Positions 11,144-20,776 are shown, counted from the stretch's first letter. The stretch is 64,000 bases of DNA from Aquariibacter albus (GCF_014145335.1 NZ_JACIVI010000002.1:354944-418943), one strand, 5' to 3'. Made by a program: numbers and translations. Notes: generated from the sequence alone by a model not told the origin.

Positions 11144-12237
11144 GCCACGGCCTCGGCCAGTGCGGCGAGCTGGGCGGCTTCGCGCGCGGCGATCAGCGCG
11201 TCGCTCACCGGCGCCAGGTCGCCATCGAGGATGGCGCCCAGCTGGTAGAGCGTGAGGTGGATGCGGTGATCCGTGAGCCGGCCCTGCGGCACGTTGTAGG
11301 TGCGGATGCGGTCGCTGCGCTCGCCGCTGCCGATGAGCGCGCGGCGGGTGGCGGCCTCCCGCGCCTCGCGTTCGAGCTTGTCCTTGTCGCGCAGCCGCGC
11401 AGCCAGCACGGCCAGGGCCCGGGCCTTGTTGCGGTGCTGGCTGCGGTCGTCCTGGCATTCGGCGACCAGGCCGGTCGGCAGGTGGGTCACGCGCACGGCC
11501 GAGTCGGTCTTGTTGATGTGCTGGCCGCCGGCGCCGCTGGCGCGGAAGGTGTCGATGCGCAGCTCGGCCGGGTTCAGGGTGAGGGCCTCGGCCTCGTCGG
11601 GCTCGGCCAGCACCGCCACCGTGCAGGCGCTGGTGTGGATGCGGCCCTGCGATTCGGTGGCCGGCACGCGCTGCACGCGGTGGCCGCCGGACTCGAAGCG
11701 CATCCGGCCGTAGACGCCTTCGCCCGCCAGGCGGACGATGACCTCCTTGTAGCCGCCCAGCTCGCTGGCACTGGCCGACAGGATCTCGGCCTGCCAGCCC
11801 TGGCGCTCGGCATGGCGCAGGTACATGCGCAGCAGGTCGCCGGCGAACAGGGCCGATTCGTCGCCGCCGGTGCCGGCGCGGATCTCCAGGTAGGCGTCGC
11901 GTGCATCGTCCGGATCGCGCGGCAGCATCAGGCGCTCCAGCTCGGCTTCCAGGCGCGCCAGCTCGGCCTCGGCGGCCGCGATCTCCTCCTCGGCCATCGC
12001 GCGCATGGCCTCGTCCTCGCCGGCCTCGCGGCGCAGGGCCTCGGCGGCGGCGCGGTCGGCGCTGCGCCGGGCATGGCGTTGGGCGCGCTCGACCTGGCCC
12101 TGCAGCTCGGTGTGCTCGCGGCTCAGGCGGCGGAAGGCCGCGGCGTCGCGCATCAGCGCGGGGTCGGCGAGCAGGCGGTCCAGGTCGGCCAGGCGTTCGG
12201 CCTGGCGCTGCAGGTGCTGGCGCAGCGAGGGTTTCAT
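11140..12237 (-). CDS. prfA: Peptide chain release factor 1
   Basis: 365 residues. RF1 terminates translation at UAA and UAG. The codon-recognition PAT tripeptide lies in [17 protein letters not shown], and the universal GGQ is at about residues 236-238 in [15 protein letters not shown]. The start is placed at the ATG at 12235-12237 ([10 protein letters not shown]), which matches the family. The upstream open frame is Pro-rich and unlikely to be coding. prmC overlaps the stop codon and hemA lies 206 bp upstream on the same strand, giving the conserved hemA-prfA-prmC order. Confidence 0.97.
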   Translation of the reverse strand: MKPSLRQHLQRQAERLADLDRLLADPALMRDAAAFRRLSREHTELQGQVERAQRHARRSADRAAAEALRREAGEDEAMRAMAEEEIAAAEAELARLEAELERLMLPRDPDDARDAYLEIRAGTGGDESALFAGDLLRMYLRHAERQGWQAEILSASASELGGYKEVIVRLAGEGVYGRMRFESGGHRVQRVPATESQGRIHTSACTVAVLAEPDEAEALTLNPAELRIDTFRASGAGGQHINKTDSAVRVTHLPTGLVAECQDDRSQHRNKARALAVLAARLRDKDKLEREAREAATRRALIGSGERSDRIRTYNVPQGRLTDHRIHLTLYQLGAILDGDLAPVSDALIAAREAAQLAALAEAVA

Positions 12238-12443
12238 GGGAACCGGCGACGGAGGAGGCGGGGGCGTCGGGAGGCCCTGCGGGGCGGTGGACAGGGCCGG
12301 GCGAGGCCAGGGGCGGGGCACAGCGGGGGAGGGCGGGGCACCCCGCCGGCACCCGGGCGGCGGGGCGGCCCGGGTCGGCGGCCGGCGGTGCAGGCGGGGC
12401 CCGGGCGGATCCCCGCGCGCGCCGGGCCGGCCGCGACGCGGCG

Positions 12444-13754
12444 CTAGGCCCCGTCGCCCTCGGCCGGCTCGCTGCCGCGCGGGCCGCGCAGGAAGAGCCG
12501 CGAGACGGTGCCCACCATCTCCTGCCGCTGCACCGGGTCGGCACCATGCAGCTCGGCCATCGTGCCGTGCAGCAGCTTCTGCGTGAGGCCGCGGCTCAGG
12601 GCCTCGAGCACGGCCTCGACCGGCTCGCCGCGGGCCAGCAGGCGGCGGGCACGGGCGATCTCGGCCTCGCGCCAGACATCGGTCTGCGCATGCAGGGCGC
12701 GGATCAGCGGCGGCACGGTGGCGCGCTGGTCCAGCCAGTGCACGAAGCTCTGCACGCCGGTCTCGATGATGGCCTCGGCCTGGGCCACGGCGGCCTGGCG
12801 CTTCTCGCCGGCGCTCTGCACGATGGCCGAGAGGTCGTCGACGGTGTAGAGGTAGACGTCGTCCAGCCGCGCCACCTCGGGCTCGATGTCGCGTGGCACC
12901 GCCAGGTCGACCATGAAGACCGGCCGGTGGCGGCGCAGCTTCAGCGCCCGCTCGACCGCGCCCAGGCCGATCAGCGGCAGGCTGCTGGCCGTGCAGGAGA
13001 CGACGATGTCGAATTCGTGCAGCCGGGCGGGCAGGTCGGCCAGCCGCAGGGCCTCGGCGCCGAAGCGCAGCGCCAGCTTCTCGCCGCGTTCCAGCGTGCG
13101 GTTGGCGATGGCCAGGCGCGCCGGCTGGCGCGCGGCGAAGTGGGTGGCGGCCAGCTCGATCATCTCGCCGGCCCCGACGAAGAGCACCCGCGTCTGCTGC
13201 AGGTCCTCGAAGAGCTGGGCCGCCAGGCGCACCGCGGCGGCAGCCATGCTGATCGAGTGCGCGCCGATCTCGGTGGCCGTGCGCACCTCCTTGGCCACCG
13301 CGAAGCTGCGCTGGAAGAGCTGGTGCAGCGTGCTGCCCAGCGTGCCAGCGCTGTCGGCTTCGCGCACGGCCTGCTTCATCTGGCCGAGGATCTGCGGCTC
13401 GCCCAGCACCATGGAATCGAGCCCGCTGGCCACGCGGAAGGCATGCCGTGCGGCCGCATCGCCCTGCAGCAGGTAGCTGTGCGGGCGCAGCGCCTCGCCC
13501 TGGATGCCGCCCACGCTGGCGAGCCAGTCCAGGGCCGGCCGGACCAGCGCCGGCTCTGCTGAGCAGTACAGCTCGGTGCGGTTGCAGGTCGAGAGCAGCG
13601 CGGCTTCGGCCGGGCGGGCATCGCGCTTTTCGCTGCCCAGACGCTCGCGGAAGGCCTGCAGCGTCGGGCCCAGTTGATCGAGCGTGAACGCGAAACGGCC
13701 GCGCAGGTCGACCGGCGCGGTGGTGTGGTTCAGGCCCAGGGCAAAGACGCTCAC
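12444..13754 (-). CDS. hemA: Glutamyl-tRNA reductase
   Basis: 436 residues. It reduces glutamyl-tRNA to glutamate-1-semialdehyde, the first committed step of C5-pathway tetrapyrrole synthesis. The N-terminal catalytic domain has [13 protein letters not shown] at the start and the nucleophilic Cys in [10 protein letters not shown] (about residue 55). [13 protein letters not shown] follows, then the NADPH-binding motif [16 protein letters not shown] (about 195) and the C-terminal dimerisation helices. The start is a GTG at 13752-13754; an upstream ATG would add an unconserved Arg/Ala stretch across the divergent spacer. The prfA start lies 206 bp downstream. Confidence 0.95.
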   Translation of the reverse strand: MSVFALGLNHTTAPVDLRGRFAFTLDQLGPTLQAFRERLGSEKRDARPAEAALLSTCNRTELYCSAEPALVRPALDWLASVGGIQGEALRPHSYLLQGDAAARHAFRVASGLDSMVLGEPQILGQMKQAVREADSAGTLGSTLHQLFQRSFAVAKEVRTATEIGAHSISMAAAAVRLAAQLFEDLQQTRVLFVGAGEMIELAATHFAARQPARLAIANRTLERGEKLALRFGAEALRLADLPARLHEFDIVVSCTASSLPLIGLGAVERALKLRRHRPVFMVDLAVPRDIEPEVARLDDVYLYTVDDLSAIVQSAGEKRQAAVAQAEAIIETGVQSFVHWLDQRATVPPLIRALHAQTDVWREAEIARARRLLARGEPVEAVLEALSRGLTQKLLHGTMAELHGADPVQRQEMVGTVSRLFLRGPRGSEPAEGDGA

Positions 13755-13927
13755 GGGGCGGATTCTAGAATTTGATCGTGCCTCGGATGGGCATGCTGCG
13801 GGCGCCCCTGCATCCGCCCCCCGCGCAGCGACCCGTGCCACCGCCCCGGGCCGCGCGCAGGCCGCCGCCCCCCGGCATCGTGCCCCGCCCCTGTCGTCCC
13901 CCCCCTGCCGCCCCTGCCCCCTTCGCG

Positions 13928-14206
13928 ATGAGCCCCGGCCTGGCCCTGCTCCACCTCCTCAACCTGCTGTTGCCCGGTCTGCTGCTGGGGGCGCTGACTG
14001 CCGCGGCGGCCAAGCTGATCTGGCGCCGCGAGCTGGCCGACCGGCCCTGGCGCCGCCTGGCCGCCTGGAGCGGTGCCGCCGCCGCCGCGGCCACCGTGCT
14101 CGGCCTGGTCCTGCTCGGCCGCGACGGCAGCATGGCGGCCCATGCCGCCAGCGTGGCCGCGGCCGCGCTGGCCCTCTACGCTGCCGGTTTTCGCGCCGGT
14201 CGCTGA
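13928..14206 (+). CDS. Small inner-membrane protein of unknown function
   Basis: 92 residues with three hydrophobic segments (about 6-27, 45-63 and 70-88) and short basic loops ([13 protein letters not shown]), so probably a three-span inner-membrane protein. I do not recognise a named family. It lies between hemA and queE; queE begins 30 bp downstream and may be co-transcribed. The start is the ATG at 13928, since the frame upstream is Pro-rich and not conserved-looking. Confidence 0.6.
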   Translation: MSPGLALLHLLNLLLPGLLLGALTAAAAKLIWRRELADRPWRRLAAWSGAAAAAATVLGLVLLGRDGSMAAHAASVAAAALALYAAGFRAGR

Positions 14207-14236
14207 ACCCGCGCAAGCCTGCTGAAGGACCGGCCC

Positions 14237-14881
14237 GTGGCCTACACCGTCAAGGAAACTTTCTACACCCTGCAGGGCGAGGGCACGCATGCGGGCCGGC
14301 CGGCTGTCTTCTGCCGCTTCGCCGGCTGCAACCTCTGGAGCGGCCGCGAGGCCGACCGCGCCGAGGCCGTCTGCCGCTTCTGCGACACCGACTTCGTCGG
14401 CCACGATGGCCTGGGCGGCGGCAAGTTCGCCGATGCGGCCGCGCTGGCCGCGCATGTCGCCGGCTTCTGGCCGGCCGCGCCCGGCGGCCACCGTTTCTGC
14501 GTGCTGACCGGTGGCGAGCCGCTGCTGCAGGTGGACGGACCGCTGATCGAGGCCCTGCATGCCCAAGGCTTCGAGATCGCGGTGGAGACCAATGGCACGC
14601 TCGCCGCGCCGCCCGGCATCGACTGGCTCTGCGTCAGCCCCAAGGCCGGTGCCCCGCTGCTGCAGCAGGCCGGCGACGAGCTGAAGGTCGTCGTGCCCCA
14701 GCCCGGCCTGGACCTGGCCGCGCTGGAGGCCCTGCCCTTCGCCAGCCGCCGCGTGCAGCCCATGGACAGCGCCGACCCGGCCGCCCGCCGCGCCGCCGCG
14801 GACTGGGCGCTGCGCTGGTGCCTGGAGCATCCGGCCTGGTCGCTCAGCGTGCAGACCCACAAGGTGCTGGGCATCCGCTGA
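14237..14881 (+). CDS. queE: 7-carboxy-7-deazaguanine synthase
   Basis: A 214-residue radical SAM enzyme of the queuosine/7-deazapurine pathway that converts 6-carboxytetrahydropterin to 7-carboxy-7-deazaguanine. The cluster-binding cysteines are Cys31, Cys46 and Cys49, a CX14CX2C spacing. This is the variant described for Burkholderia QueE rather than the usual CX3CX2C. The start is GTG (V/M-AYTVKETFYTLQGEG). A GGEPLLQ motif for SAM binding follows. queD begins 85 bp downstream, so two consecutive pathway steps are paired. Confidence 0.94.
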   Translation: MAYTVKETFYTLQGEGTHAGRPAVFCRFAGCNLWSGREADRAEAVCRFCDTDFVGHDGLGGGKFADAAALAAHVAGFWPAAPGGHRFCVLTGGEPLLQVDGPLIEALHAQGFEIAVETNGTLAAPPGIDWLCVSPKAGAPLLQQAGDELKVVVPQPGLDLAALEALPFASRRVQPMDSADPAARRAAADWALRWCLEHPAWSLSVQTHKVLGIR

Positions 14882-14966
14882 GACGCCGCCAGCCCGGTGC
14901 CGGCAGCGGCCGGCCGCCTGCCGGACAATCCGCGCCTCGCCGGCGCCTGCCGGCCGCCCCGTCCCC

Positions 14967-15338
14967 ATGTTCGAACTCAGCCAGTCCTTCTACTTCGAGT
15001 CCGCCCACACCCTGCGGCGCCGTGTCGGCGATGCCGCCGAGGAGGCCGGCAGCCGCCGCATCCACGGCCACACCTACCAGGCCGAGGTGGTGCTGGCCGG
15101 CACGCCGGATGCCGAGAGCGGCATGCTGGTGGACCTGGCCATCGTGCGGGCCGCGGTCGCCCGCCTGCGCGAGCGCCTGGACCACCACCTGCTCGACGAA
15201 GTGCCCGGCCTGGGTCTGCCGACGCTGGAGCGGCTCTGCGTCTTCATCTTCGATGCGCTGAAGGCCGAGCTGCCGCAGGCGGTGGAAGTCAGCGTCTGGC
15301 GCGAGCGCAGCGGCGACCGCTGCACCTACCGGCCTTGA
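14967..15338 (+). CDS. queD: QueD-family 6-carboxytetrahydropterin synthase (Cys-to-Ser variant)
   Basis: 123 residues of the PTPS/QueD fold. The zinc ligands are visible as His14 (ESAH), His33 and His35 (IHGHTY). LDHHLLDEVPGL and the C-terminal ERSGDRCTY match QueD. The catalytic cysteine that enteric QueD has six residues before the second His of HGH is Ser29 here (GSRRIHGH). I recall the same substitution in other Burkholderiales proteins of this type, so it is probably a subfamily trait. The reaction, 7,8-dihydroneopterin triphosphate to CPH4, is inferred from pairing with queE. Confidence 0.85.
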   Translation: MFELSQSFYFESAHTLRRRVGDAAEEAGSRRIHGHTYQAEVVLAGTPDAESGMLVDLAIVRAAVARLRERLDHHLLDEVPGLGLPTLERLCVFIFDALKAELPQAVEVSVWRERSGDRCTYRP

Positions 15339-15364
15339 GCGTCCGTCCCGGACCCCCCGCGTCC

Positions 15365-16753
15365 ATGGACCTGGCCGAGCGCAGCCGCCGCGCCGTCTGG
15401 CACCCCTGCACGCAGATGCAGCGGCACGAGGCCGAGCCCCTGCTTGCGATTGCCCGCGCCGAGGGGCCCTGGCTGATCGACGAACAGGGCGGCCGGCATC
15501 TGGATGCGATCAGCTCCTGGTGGACCAATCTCTTCGGCCACGGCCACCCGCGCATGGTCGAGGCGCTGAGCGCCCAGCTGCGAACCCTGGACCACGTGAT
15601 GCTGGCCGGCCTGACCCACGGCCCGGTCGTCGAGCTGTCCGAGCGCCTGGGCGCGGCCACCGGCCTGGGCCATGCCTTCTATGCGAGCGACGGTTCCTCG
15701 GCCACCGAGATCGCGCTGAAGATGAGCGCCCATGCCTGGGCGAACGCCGGCCAGCCGGGCAAGCAGCGCTTCGCCGGACTGGCCGGCGGCTACCACGGCG
15801 AGACCGTGGGCGCGCTGGCCGTCACCGACATCCCGCTCTTCCGCGCTGCCTACGCGCCGCTGATCCGCCTGGCCGCCACTCTGCCCAGCCCGGACGCACG
15901 CGGCGCGCAGGCCGGCGAGGACGCGCGCGCCGTGGCCCTGCGCGTGGCCGCCGAGATCGACGCCTGGCTGGCCGCGAACGCGCACACCACCGCGGCCCTC
16001 ATCCTGGAGCCGCTGATCCAGTGCGCCGGCGGCTTCGCCATGCACGACGCCGAATTCCTGCGCCGCGTGCGCGCCAGCTGCACGCGGCACCAGGTGCATC
16101 TGGTGCTCGACGAGATCGCGGTCGGCTTCGGCCGCACCGGCACGCTGTTCGCGCACCAGCAGGCGGCGACCCCGGACCAAGCCCTGCGGCCGGACTTCCT
16201 CTGCCTCTCCAAGGGCCTGACCGGCGGCGTGCTGCCCCTGTCGGCCGTGCTGACCACCGACGCCGTCTACGCCGCCTTCTACGACCGGGAGCCCGCGCGC
16301 GGCTTCCTGCACAGCCACAGCTACACCGGCAACCCCCTGGCCTGCCGCGCCGCGCTGACGGTGCTGGACCTGTTCGAGCAGGACGATGTGCTGGCCCGCA
16401 ATGCCGCCACCGCCGCGGCGCTGGACGCCGCGCTGGCACCCCTGCACACCCACCCGGCCCTGCGCCATGCGCGCCGCCTGGGCATGGTCTGGGCCTGGGA
16501 CCTGGCGCCCGAATGGGCCGCCGCGCTCGCGCATGAGCCGGGCGGCTTCGCCGGCGCCTTCCACCGCGCGGCGCGCGCCCGCGGCCTGCTGCTGCGGCCC
16601 ATCGGCCCCACGCTCTACCTGATGCCGCCCTATGGGCTGGGCGCGGCCGAGATCGCCCACCTGGCCGAGGGCACGCTGGCCGCGCTGGAGGCCACGCTGG
16701 CCGGTGCGCGCGCGCCCGACCCCCGGGCGGCCCCGCATGCCCCGCTGCCCTGA
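15365..16753 (+). CDS. bioA: Adenosylmethionine-8-amino-7-oxononanoate aminotransferase
   Basis: 462 residues. This PLP-dependent enzyme transfers the amino group of SAM to KAPA, giving DAPA in biotin synthesis. WHPCTQMQ at the start and SSWWTNLFGHGHP are BioA hallmarks. The segment GGYHGETVGALAVTD binds phosphate, and LVLDEIAVGFGRTG carries the PLP-pyridine Asp. The Schiff-base lysine is in LCLSKGLTGG (about residue 283). LHSHSYTGNPLACRAA and a C-terminal RPIGPTLYLMPPY follow. The start is the ATG at 15365. bioD starts 6 bp downstream, giving a bioA-bioD operon. Confidence 0.96.
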   Translation: MDLAERSRRAVWHPCTQMQRHEAEPLLAIARAEGPWLIDEQGGRHLDAISSWWTNLFGHGHPRMVEALSAQLRTLDHVMLAGLTHGPVVELSERLGAATGLGHAFYASDGSSATEIALKMSAHAWANAGQPGKQRFAGLAGGYHGETVGALAVTDIPLFRAAYAPLIRLAATLPSPDARGAQAGEDARAVALRVAAEIDAWLAANAHTTAALILEPLIQCAGGFAMHDAEFLRRVRASCTRHQVHLVLDEIAVGFGRTGTLFAHQQAATPDQALRPDFLCLSKGLTGGVLPLSAVLTTDAVYAAFYDREPARGFLHSHSYTGNPLACRAALTVLDLFEQDDVLARNAATAAALDAALAPLHTHPALRHARRLGMVWAWDLAPEWAAALAHEPGGFAGAFHRAARARGLLLRPIGPTLYLMPPYGLGAAEIAHLAEGTLAALEATLAGARAPDPRAAPHAPLP

Positions 16754-16759
16754 AACGGC

Positions 16760-17503
16760 ATGAACGAAACCGCCTCGCTGCCCCTGCGCGCCGCGCCGCC
16801 GCCCTTCGCCTGCTTCGTCACCGGCACCGACACCGGCGTCGGCAAGAGCCGTTTCAGCGTCGCCCTGCTGCAGGCCCTGCACCAGGCCGGCCATGCGCGG
16901 GTGGTTGGCATGAAACCGGTGGCCGCCGGGGCCGAGCGGCAGGCCGATGGGTCCTGGCTGAACGAGGACGTGGCCGCGCTGCGCGCGGCCTCCACCCTGG
17001 CCGTGCCGGCCGCGCTGGACAACCCGGTGGTGCTGCCGATGCCGGCCTCGCCGCATGCCGCGGCGGCGGCCGCGGGCGTGAGCATCACGCTGCCGCCGAT
17101 CGTCGACGCCTGCCGCGCTCTGCAGGCCCAGGCCGATGCCGTGGTGGTGGAAGGTGCCGGGGGCCTGCGCGTGCCGCTGTCCGACACCCTCGACGGCGGC
17201 GACCTGGCCCAGGCCCTGGGCCTGCCGGTGATCCTGGTCGTCGGACTGCGCCTGGGCTGCCTCAACCACGCCCTGCTGACGGCCGAGGCCCTGGCCGCCC
17301 GCGGCCTGCACCTGGCGGGCTGGGTCGCCAATGTCATCGAGCCCGGCATGCTGGCCGCCGCGGCCAATGTCGAGCACCTCCAGGCCCGCCTGCCGGCGCC
17401 GCTGCTGGCCCACTGGCCCTGGGCGCCGGGCACGCCGCCGCCCGCGCCGGACGTGCGGCCGCTGCTGCAGTCGGGGGCGGGGTGGCCACGCCCCTCGGCC
17501 TGA
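16760..17503 (+). CDS. bioD: Dethiobiotin synthetase
   Basis: 247 residues. It closes the ureido ring of DAPA using CO2 and ATP, giving dethiobiotin. The P-loop is FVTGTDTGVGKSRFSVAL (Gly22-Lys29-Ser30). Family blocks GMKPVAAGAE, the acidic LNEDVAALRAAS and VEGAGGLRVPLSD (metal and DAPA binding) are present, followed by LVVGLRLGCLNHALLTAEAL. It is the downstream member of the bioA-bioD pair. bioF is found 5.5 kb further on, and bioB is not in the window. Confidence 0.95.
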   Translation: MNETASLPLRAAPPPFACFVTGTDTGVGKSRFSVALLQALHQAGHARVVGMKPVAAGAERQADGSWLNEDVAALRAASTLAVPAALDNPVVLPMPASPHAAAAAAGVSITLPPIVDACRALQAQADAVVVEGAGGLRVPLSDTLDGGDLAQALGLPVILVVGLRLGCLNHALLTAEALAARGLHLAGWVANVIEPGMLAAAANVEHLQARLPAPLLAHWPWAPGTPPPAPDVRPLLQSGAGWPRPSA

Positions 17504-17522
17504 GCGCTGCACGCCCGCCGGC

Positions 17523-20222
17523 TCAGGGCGCTGCGGCGGGGCCTGGCGGCTGCGGGGGCGTGGCCAGCAGGTCGAGATCGTCCGGGTGGCGCCAGGGCGA
17601 GGCCTGCAAGGCCTGACGCAGCACCGCCGCCTCGGCCGTTCGCCCCAGGCCCATGAGCGCCCGCAGCCGGACCGCGATCAATGCGGGGTTGCCGGCGCGC
17701 GCACCGTCCTCCGCCAGGCGCAGGCCGTCGGCCCAGGCCTGGCGAGCGTCCTCGGCCCGGCCTTGCAGGGTGCAGGCACGGCCCAGGGCGGCGGCGGCCT
17801 CGGCCGCCATGCGCTGGTGCGAGGCGAAGAGCCGCTGGCGGTCCGGCGTATCGCGGGGCAGGCCGTCCAGGAAGTCGCGCACCGCCTGCCGGCCGGCGGG
17901 ACGCTCGGGGTGCAGCAGCAGGCGCTCGGTCCGCAGCAGGCCGGGCAGCAGGCGTCGCCATTCCACGTCCTGCGGGTCGGTGGCGCCCTGGCCGCGCGCC
18001 AGGATGGCCTCGACCTCGTCGAGCCGCGCTTCGGCCGGGCCGGGGGCGCCGTTCAGGCGCAGCAGCCGCGCGTCATGGATCAGGGCAACGGCGAGTTGCC
18101 AAGTGTTGTAGAGGCTCGCGGTCTCGGCGGCAATCAGGCTGCGCAGCCGTGCGATGCCGCGATCCAGCGCGTCGCGGGCCGCGGGCAGCTCGCCCAGCTC
18201 GCTCAGGTACTGCGCGGCGATGGCATCGGCGCTGGCTTCGAGGTAGCCGATGCGCAGGTCACGCTCGGCCTGCGGCTGCCGCCGGCTCAGTTCGGGGATG
18301 CTGCGGGCCAGGGCCAGCGCGCCGCGGAGGTCGCCGCTGGCGGCCCGGGCGCGGCTGAACCAGCCCCGGCTGTGGGCGACGTAAAGCCACTGCTGGGGCA
18401 GGTCCTCGGCCAGCTTCAGCAGCATCTGTTGGGCCTCCTCGTGCGAAGCCAGCGCCGCGGGCAGTGCGTGCTGCTCCATCAGCACGATGCTGCGGTTGGC
18501 CAGCGAGCTGACCGCCGCATCGCGCAGGCCCAGGTGGTCCGGATGCAGCTTCAAGCCGTCCTGGGCGAGCCGCAGCGCCTGCTCGATGGTGGCCGCCCAG
18601 CGGGCCAGGTCGCCACGCTGCGAGGCCAGCCAGCCCAGACGGTCGATGCTGAAACTGTGGGCCGCCACGCGCTCCGGCGCTTCGGGGGCGTGCTCGAGCA
18701 GCATGCCGGTCGTCTCGGCGGCCGCACGGCGGCTGCGCTCGGCCTCGTCGAGCCGGCCCCGGTCCTCGGCCAGGTCGCCGAGCATCTGCAGCACGGTGGC
18801 CTGGCGCAGCAGGTCCTCGTCACGCTGGCGACGCGTCGGCTGGTTGGCGTAGTAGGCCAGCACCTTGCTGCCCACGGCATCGAGCACGTCGAGCCGGCCG
18901 ACGCCTTCCAGCCGCTCCCGCAGGTCGCCCAGCATGAACTCCAGCAGGCTCTCGGCCTGCTGGCGCTGGCGGTCGGCCTCTTCGGCCTGGCGCAGGGCCA
19001 GGCCGGCGCTGGCGATGAGCAGCAGGCTGGCGACGCTGCCGGCCAGCACCGCCCAGCGGTTGCGCTGCACGAATTTGTGCAGGCGGTAGGCCGCGCGGTC
19101 GGGGCGGGCGCGCACCGGCTCCAGGTTCATCCAGCGACGCAGGTCGTCGGCGAACTCGGCAGCGCTTGCATAACGTTCGGCCGGGGCCTTCTTCAAGGCC
19201 TTGGCGACGACGGTTTCCAGGTCGCCACGCAGCAGTCGCGCGCGCCGGGCCGCGGCCACCCCGCCCTGGCGCAGCACGGTGTCGGACAGGCGCCGCGGCG
19301 TGTGCTCGACCACCGCGCGCAGCCGGTCCAGGGTCGTGGCGGTGGGCGCAGGCGTCGGGTGCTCGCCGCTCAGCAGGGTGTAGAGCAGCACGCCGAGCGC
19401 GTAGACGTCGGTGGCGGTGGTGACTTCGCCGCCCTGCAGCTGCTCCGGCGCCGCGTACTGCGGGGTGAAGGCGCTGCCGGCCTCGCGTGTCAGCTCGGTG
19501 GCCTGCGCGGGGGTCTCGGCATCGGCCATCAGCTTGCCGATGCCGAAGTCCAGCAGCTTCACCTGCCCCTGCGCACTGACGAGGATGTTCGAGGGCTTGA
19601 GATCGCGGTGCAGGATCAGACGGCTGTGCGCATGGGCCACCGCACTGAGCACGTCGAGGAACAGCCGCAGCCGTGCCGGCAGGTCGAGCCCGAGCTGCTC
19701 GCAGTGCTGGTCGATCGGCCGCCCCTCGACGTGGTCGAGCACCAGATAGGGCTGGCCGTCCGGACCGACGCCTGCGTCGATCAGCCGCGCGATGTGGGGA
19801 TGGTCCAGCCGGGCCAGCAGCTGACCCTCGCGGGCGAAGCGCTCGGCCTCGCCGCGGCTGCGCAGGCCGGTGCGCAGGCGCTTGATCGCGACGCGGCCCT
19901 CGTAGCGGCCATCGGTGCGGCGGGCCTGCCAGACGCTGCCCATGCCGCCTTCGCCCAGTGCGTGCTCGAGTGTGTAGGCGCCCAGGATCTGGCCGGGCTG
20001 CGGGCCGCTGCCGCCGAGGGCCGGGCGTTCGAGGAAGCCGTCGGCCTCCAGCCTGGCCAGCGCGTCCAGCATGCCGAGGAGCTCCTCGGCCAGCGCAGCC
20101 TCGCCCCGCTGTCGCAGCACGTCCAGGTGGGCGGCCTGCGCGGCCGGATCGAGGTCCAGCAGCGGGTCGAGCTGCGCCGAGAGCTCGGCCCAGCGCGCGG
20201 GATCCGGGCGGGGCGGGTTCAA
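17523..20222 (-). CDS. Transmembrane serine/threonine protein kinase with TPR-like C-terminal domain
   Basis: About 899 residues. The first 75 residues are a short helical region. A Hanks-type kinase domain follows, with the Gly-rich loop GEGGMGSVWQA (about 88-98), VAIKRL, the catalytic loop HRDLKPSN (about 204), DFGIGK (about 225), and an activation segment leading to YAAPEQL. A membrane segment lies at about 388-408 (WAVLAGSVASLLLIASAGLAL). The remaining roughly 490 residues are Ala/Leu/Arg helical repeats of TPR type, probably outside the cytoplasm. The start is taken as TTG at 20220-20222, overlapping the sigma factor stop; no ATG fits before the kinase fold. It probably acts with the adjacent sigma factor. 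Confidence 0.85.
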   Translation of the reverse strand: MNPPRPDPARWAELSAQLDPLLDLDPAAQAAHLDVLRQRGEAALAEELLGMLDALARLEADGFLERPALGGSGPQPGQILGAYTLEHALGEGGMGSVWQARRTDGRYEGRVAIKRLRTGLRSRGEAERFAREGQLLARLDHPHIARLIDAGVGPDGQPYLVLDHVEGRPIDQHCEQLGLDLPARLRLFLDVLSAVAHAHSRLILHRDLKPSNILVSAQGQVKLLDFGIGKLMADAETPAQATELTREAGSAFTPQYAAPEQLQGGEVTTATDVYALGVLLYTLLSGEHPTPAPTATTLDRLRAVVEHTPRRLSDTVLRQGGVAAARRARLLRGDLETVVAKALKKAPAERYASAAEFADDLRRWMNLEPVRARPDRAAYRLHKFVQRNRWAVLAGSVASLLLIASAGLALRQAEEADRQRQQAESLLEFMLGDLRERLEGVGRLDVLDAVGSKVLAYYANQPTRRQRDEDLLRQATVLQMLGDLAEDRGRLDEAERSRRAAAETTGMLLEHAPEAPERVAAHSFSIDRLGWLASQRGDLARWAATIEQALRLAQDGLKLHPDHLGLRDAAVSSLANRSIVLMEQHALPAALASHEEAQQMLLKLAEDLPQQWLYVAHSRGWFSRARAASGDLRGALALARSIPELSRRQPQAERDLRIGYLEASADAIAAQYLSELGELPAARDALDRGIARLRSLIAAETASLYNTWQLAVALIHDARLLRLNGAPGPAEARLDEVEAILARGQGATDPQDVEWRRLLPGLLRTERLLLHPERPAGRQAVRDFLDGLPRDTPDRQRLFASHQRMAAEAAAALGRACTLQGRAEDARQAWADGLRLAEDGARAGNPALIAVRLRALMGLGRTAEAAVLRQALQASPWRHPDDLDLLATPPQPPGPAAAP

Positions 20223-20776
20223 GCGCGCAGCGACATCGCGAGGAAGAGCCGTGCCTTCTGCCAGTCGCGCTGCACGGTGCGCTCGGTCACCCCGAGGCCG
20301 GCGGCGACCTCGGCCTCGGTCAGGCCGCCGAAATAGCGCAGCTCGACGACCTGGGCCTGGCGCGGGTCGAGCGCAGCCAGGCTGTCCAGGGCCTCGTGCA
20401 CGCGCAGCAGTTCCTCGTCCTCGGCCCGCAGCTGATCGGCAAGCTGGGTGTCGAGGGGCAGATGCTCGACATCCCCGCCGCGGCGTTGCGTGGCCCGGCT
20501 GCGGACCAGGTCGACGACCACGCTGCGCATGGCCCGGGCCGCGTAGGCAAAGAACTGCTTGCGATCGCTGAACTCGGGCGTGCCCTGGGCCTGCACGCGC
20601 AGGAAGGATTCGTGCACCAGGGCCGTGGTGTTCAACAGCGTCATGGCCCCCGCGTCGCGCACCCGGTGGCGGGCGAGCTGGCGCAGTTCGGCGTAGAGCT
20701 GGGCGTAGAGCCGCTCGGCGGCGGCGGGGTCGCCTTCGCGCGCTTCGCGAAGCAGCAGGGTGAGGTCGGCGGCCAT
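20219..20776 (-). CDS. ECF-type RNA polymerase sigma factor (TIGR02999-like)
   Basis: 185 residues with regions 2 and 4. Region 2 contains NTTALVHESFLRV and FFAYAARAMRSVVVDLVRSR. Region 4 contains LDPRQAQVVELRYFGGLTEAEVA and the helix-turn-helix VTERTVQRDWQKARLFL. The acidic stretch that in ordinary ECF factors precedes LVQE (binding the beta' clamp) is replaced by NTTA, with Thr50 and Thr51. This is the pattern of the kinase-linked ECF group. Its stop overlaps the start of the transmembrane kinase gene, so the two are one operon. No anti-sigma factor is seen nearby. Confidence 0.9.
   Translation of the reverse strand: MAADLTLLLREAREGDPAAAERLYAQLYAELRQLARHRVRDAGAMTLLNTTALVHESFLRVQAQGTPEFSDRKQFFAYAARAMRSVVVDLVRSRATQRRGGDVEHLPLDTQLADQLRAEDEELLRVHEALDSLAALDPRQAQVVELRYFGGLTEAEVAAGLGVTERTVQRDWQKARLFLAMSLRA

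Noticed and set aside
12238..12547. N-terminal extension of the prmC or prfA reading frames across the hemA-prfA spacer
   Set aside because: The extension is Arg/Pro/Ala-rich with no family similarity, while internal ATG codons match the known N-termini exactly.
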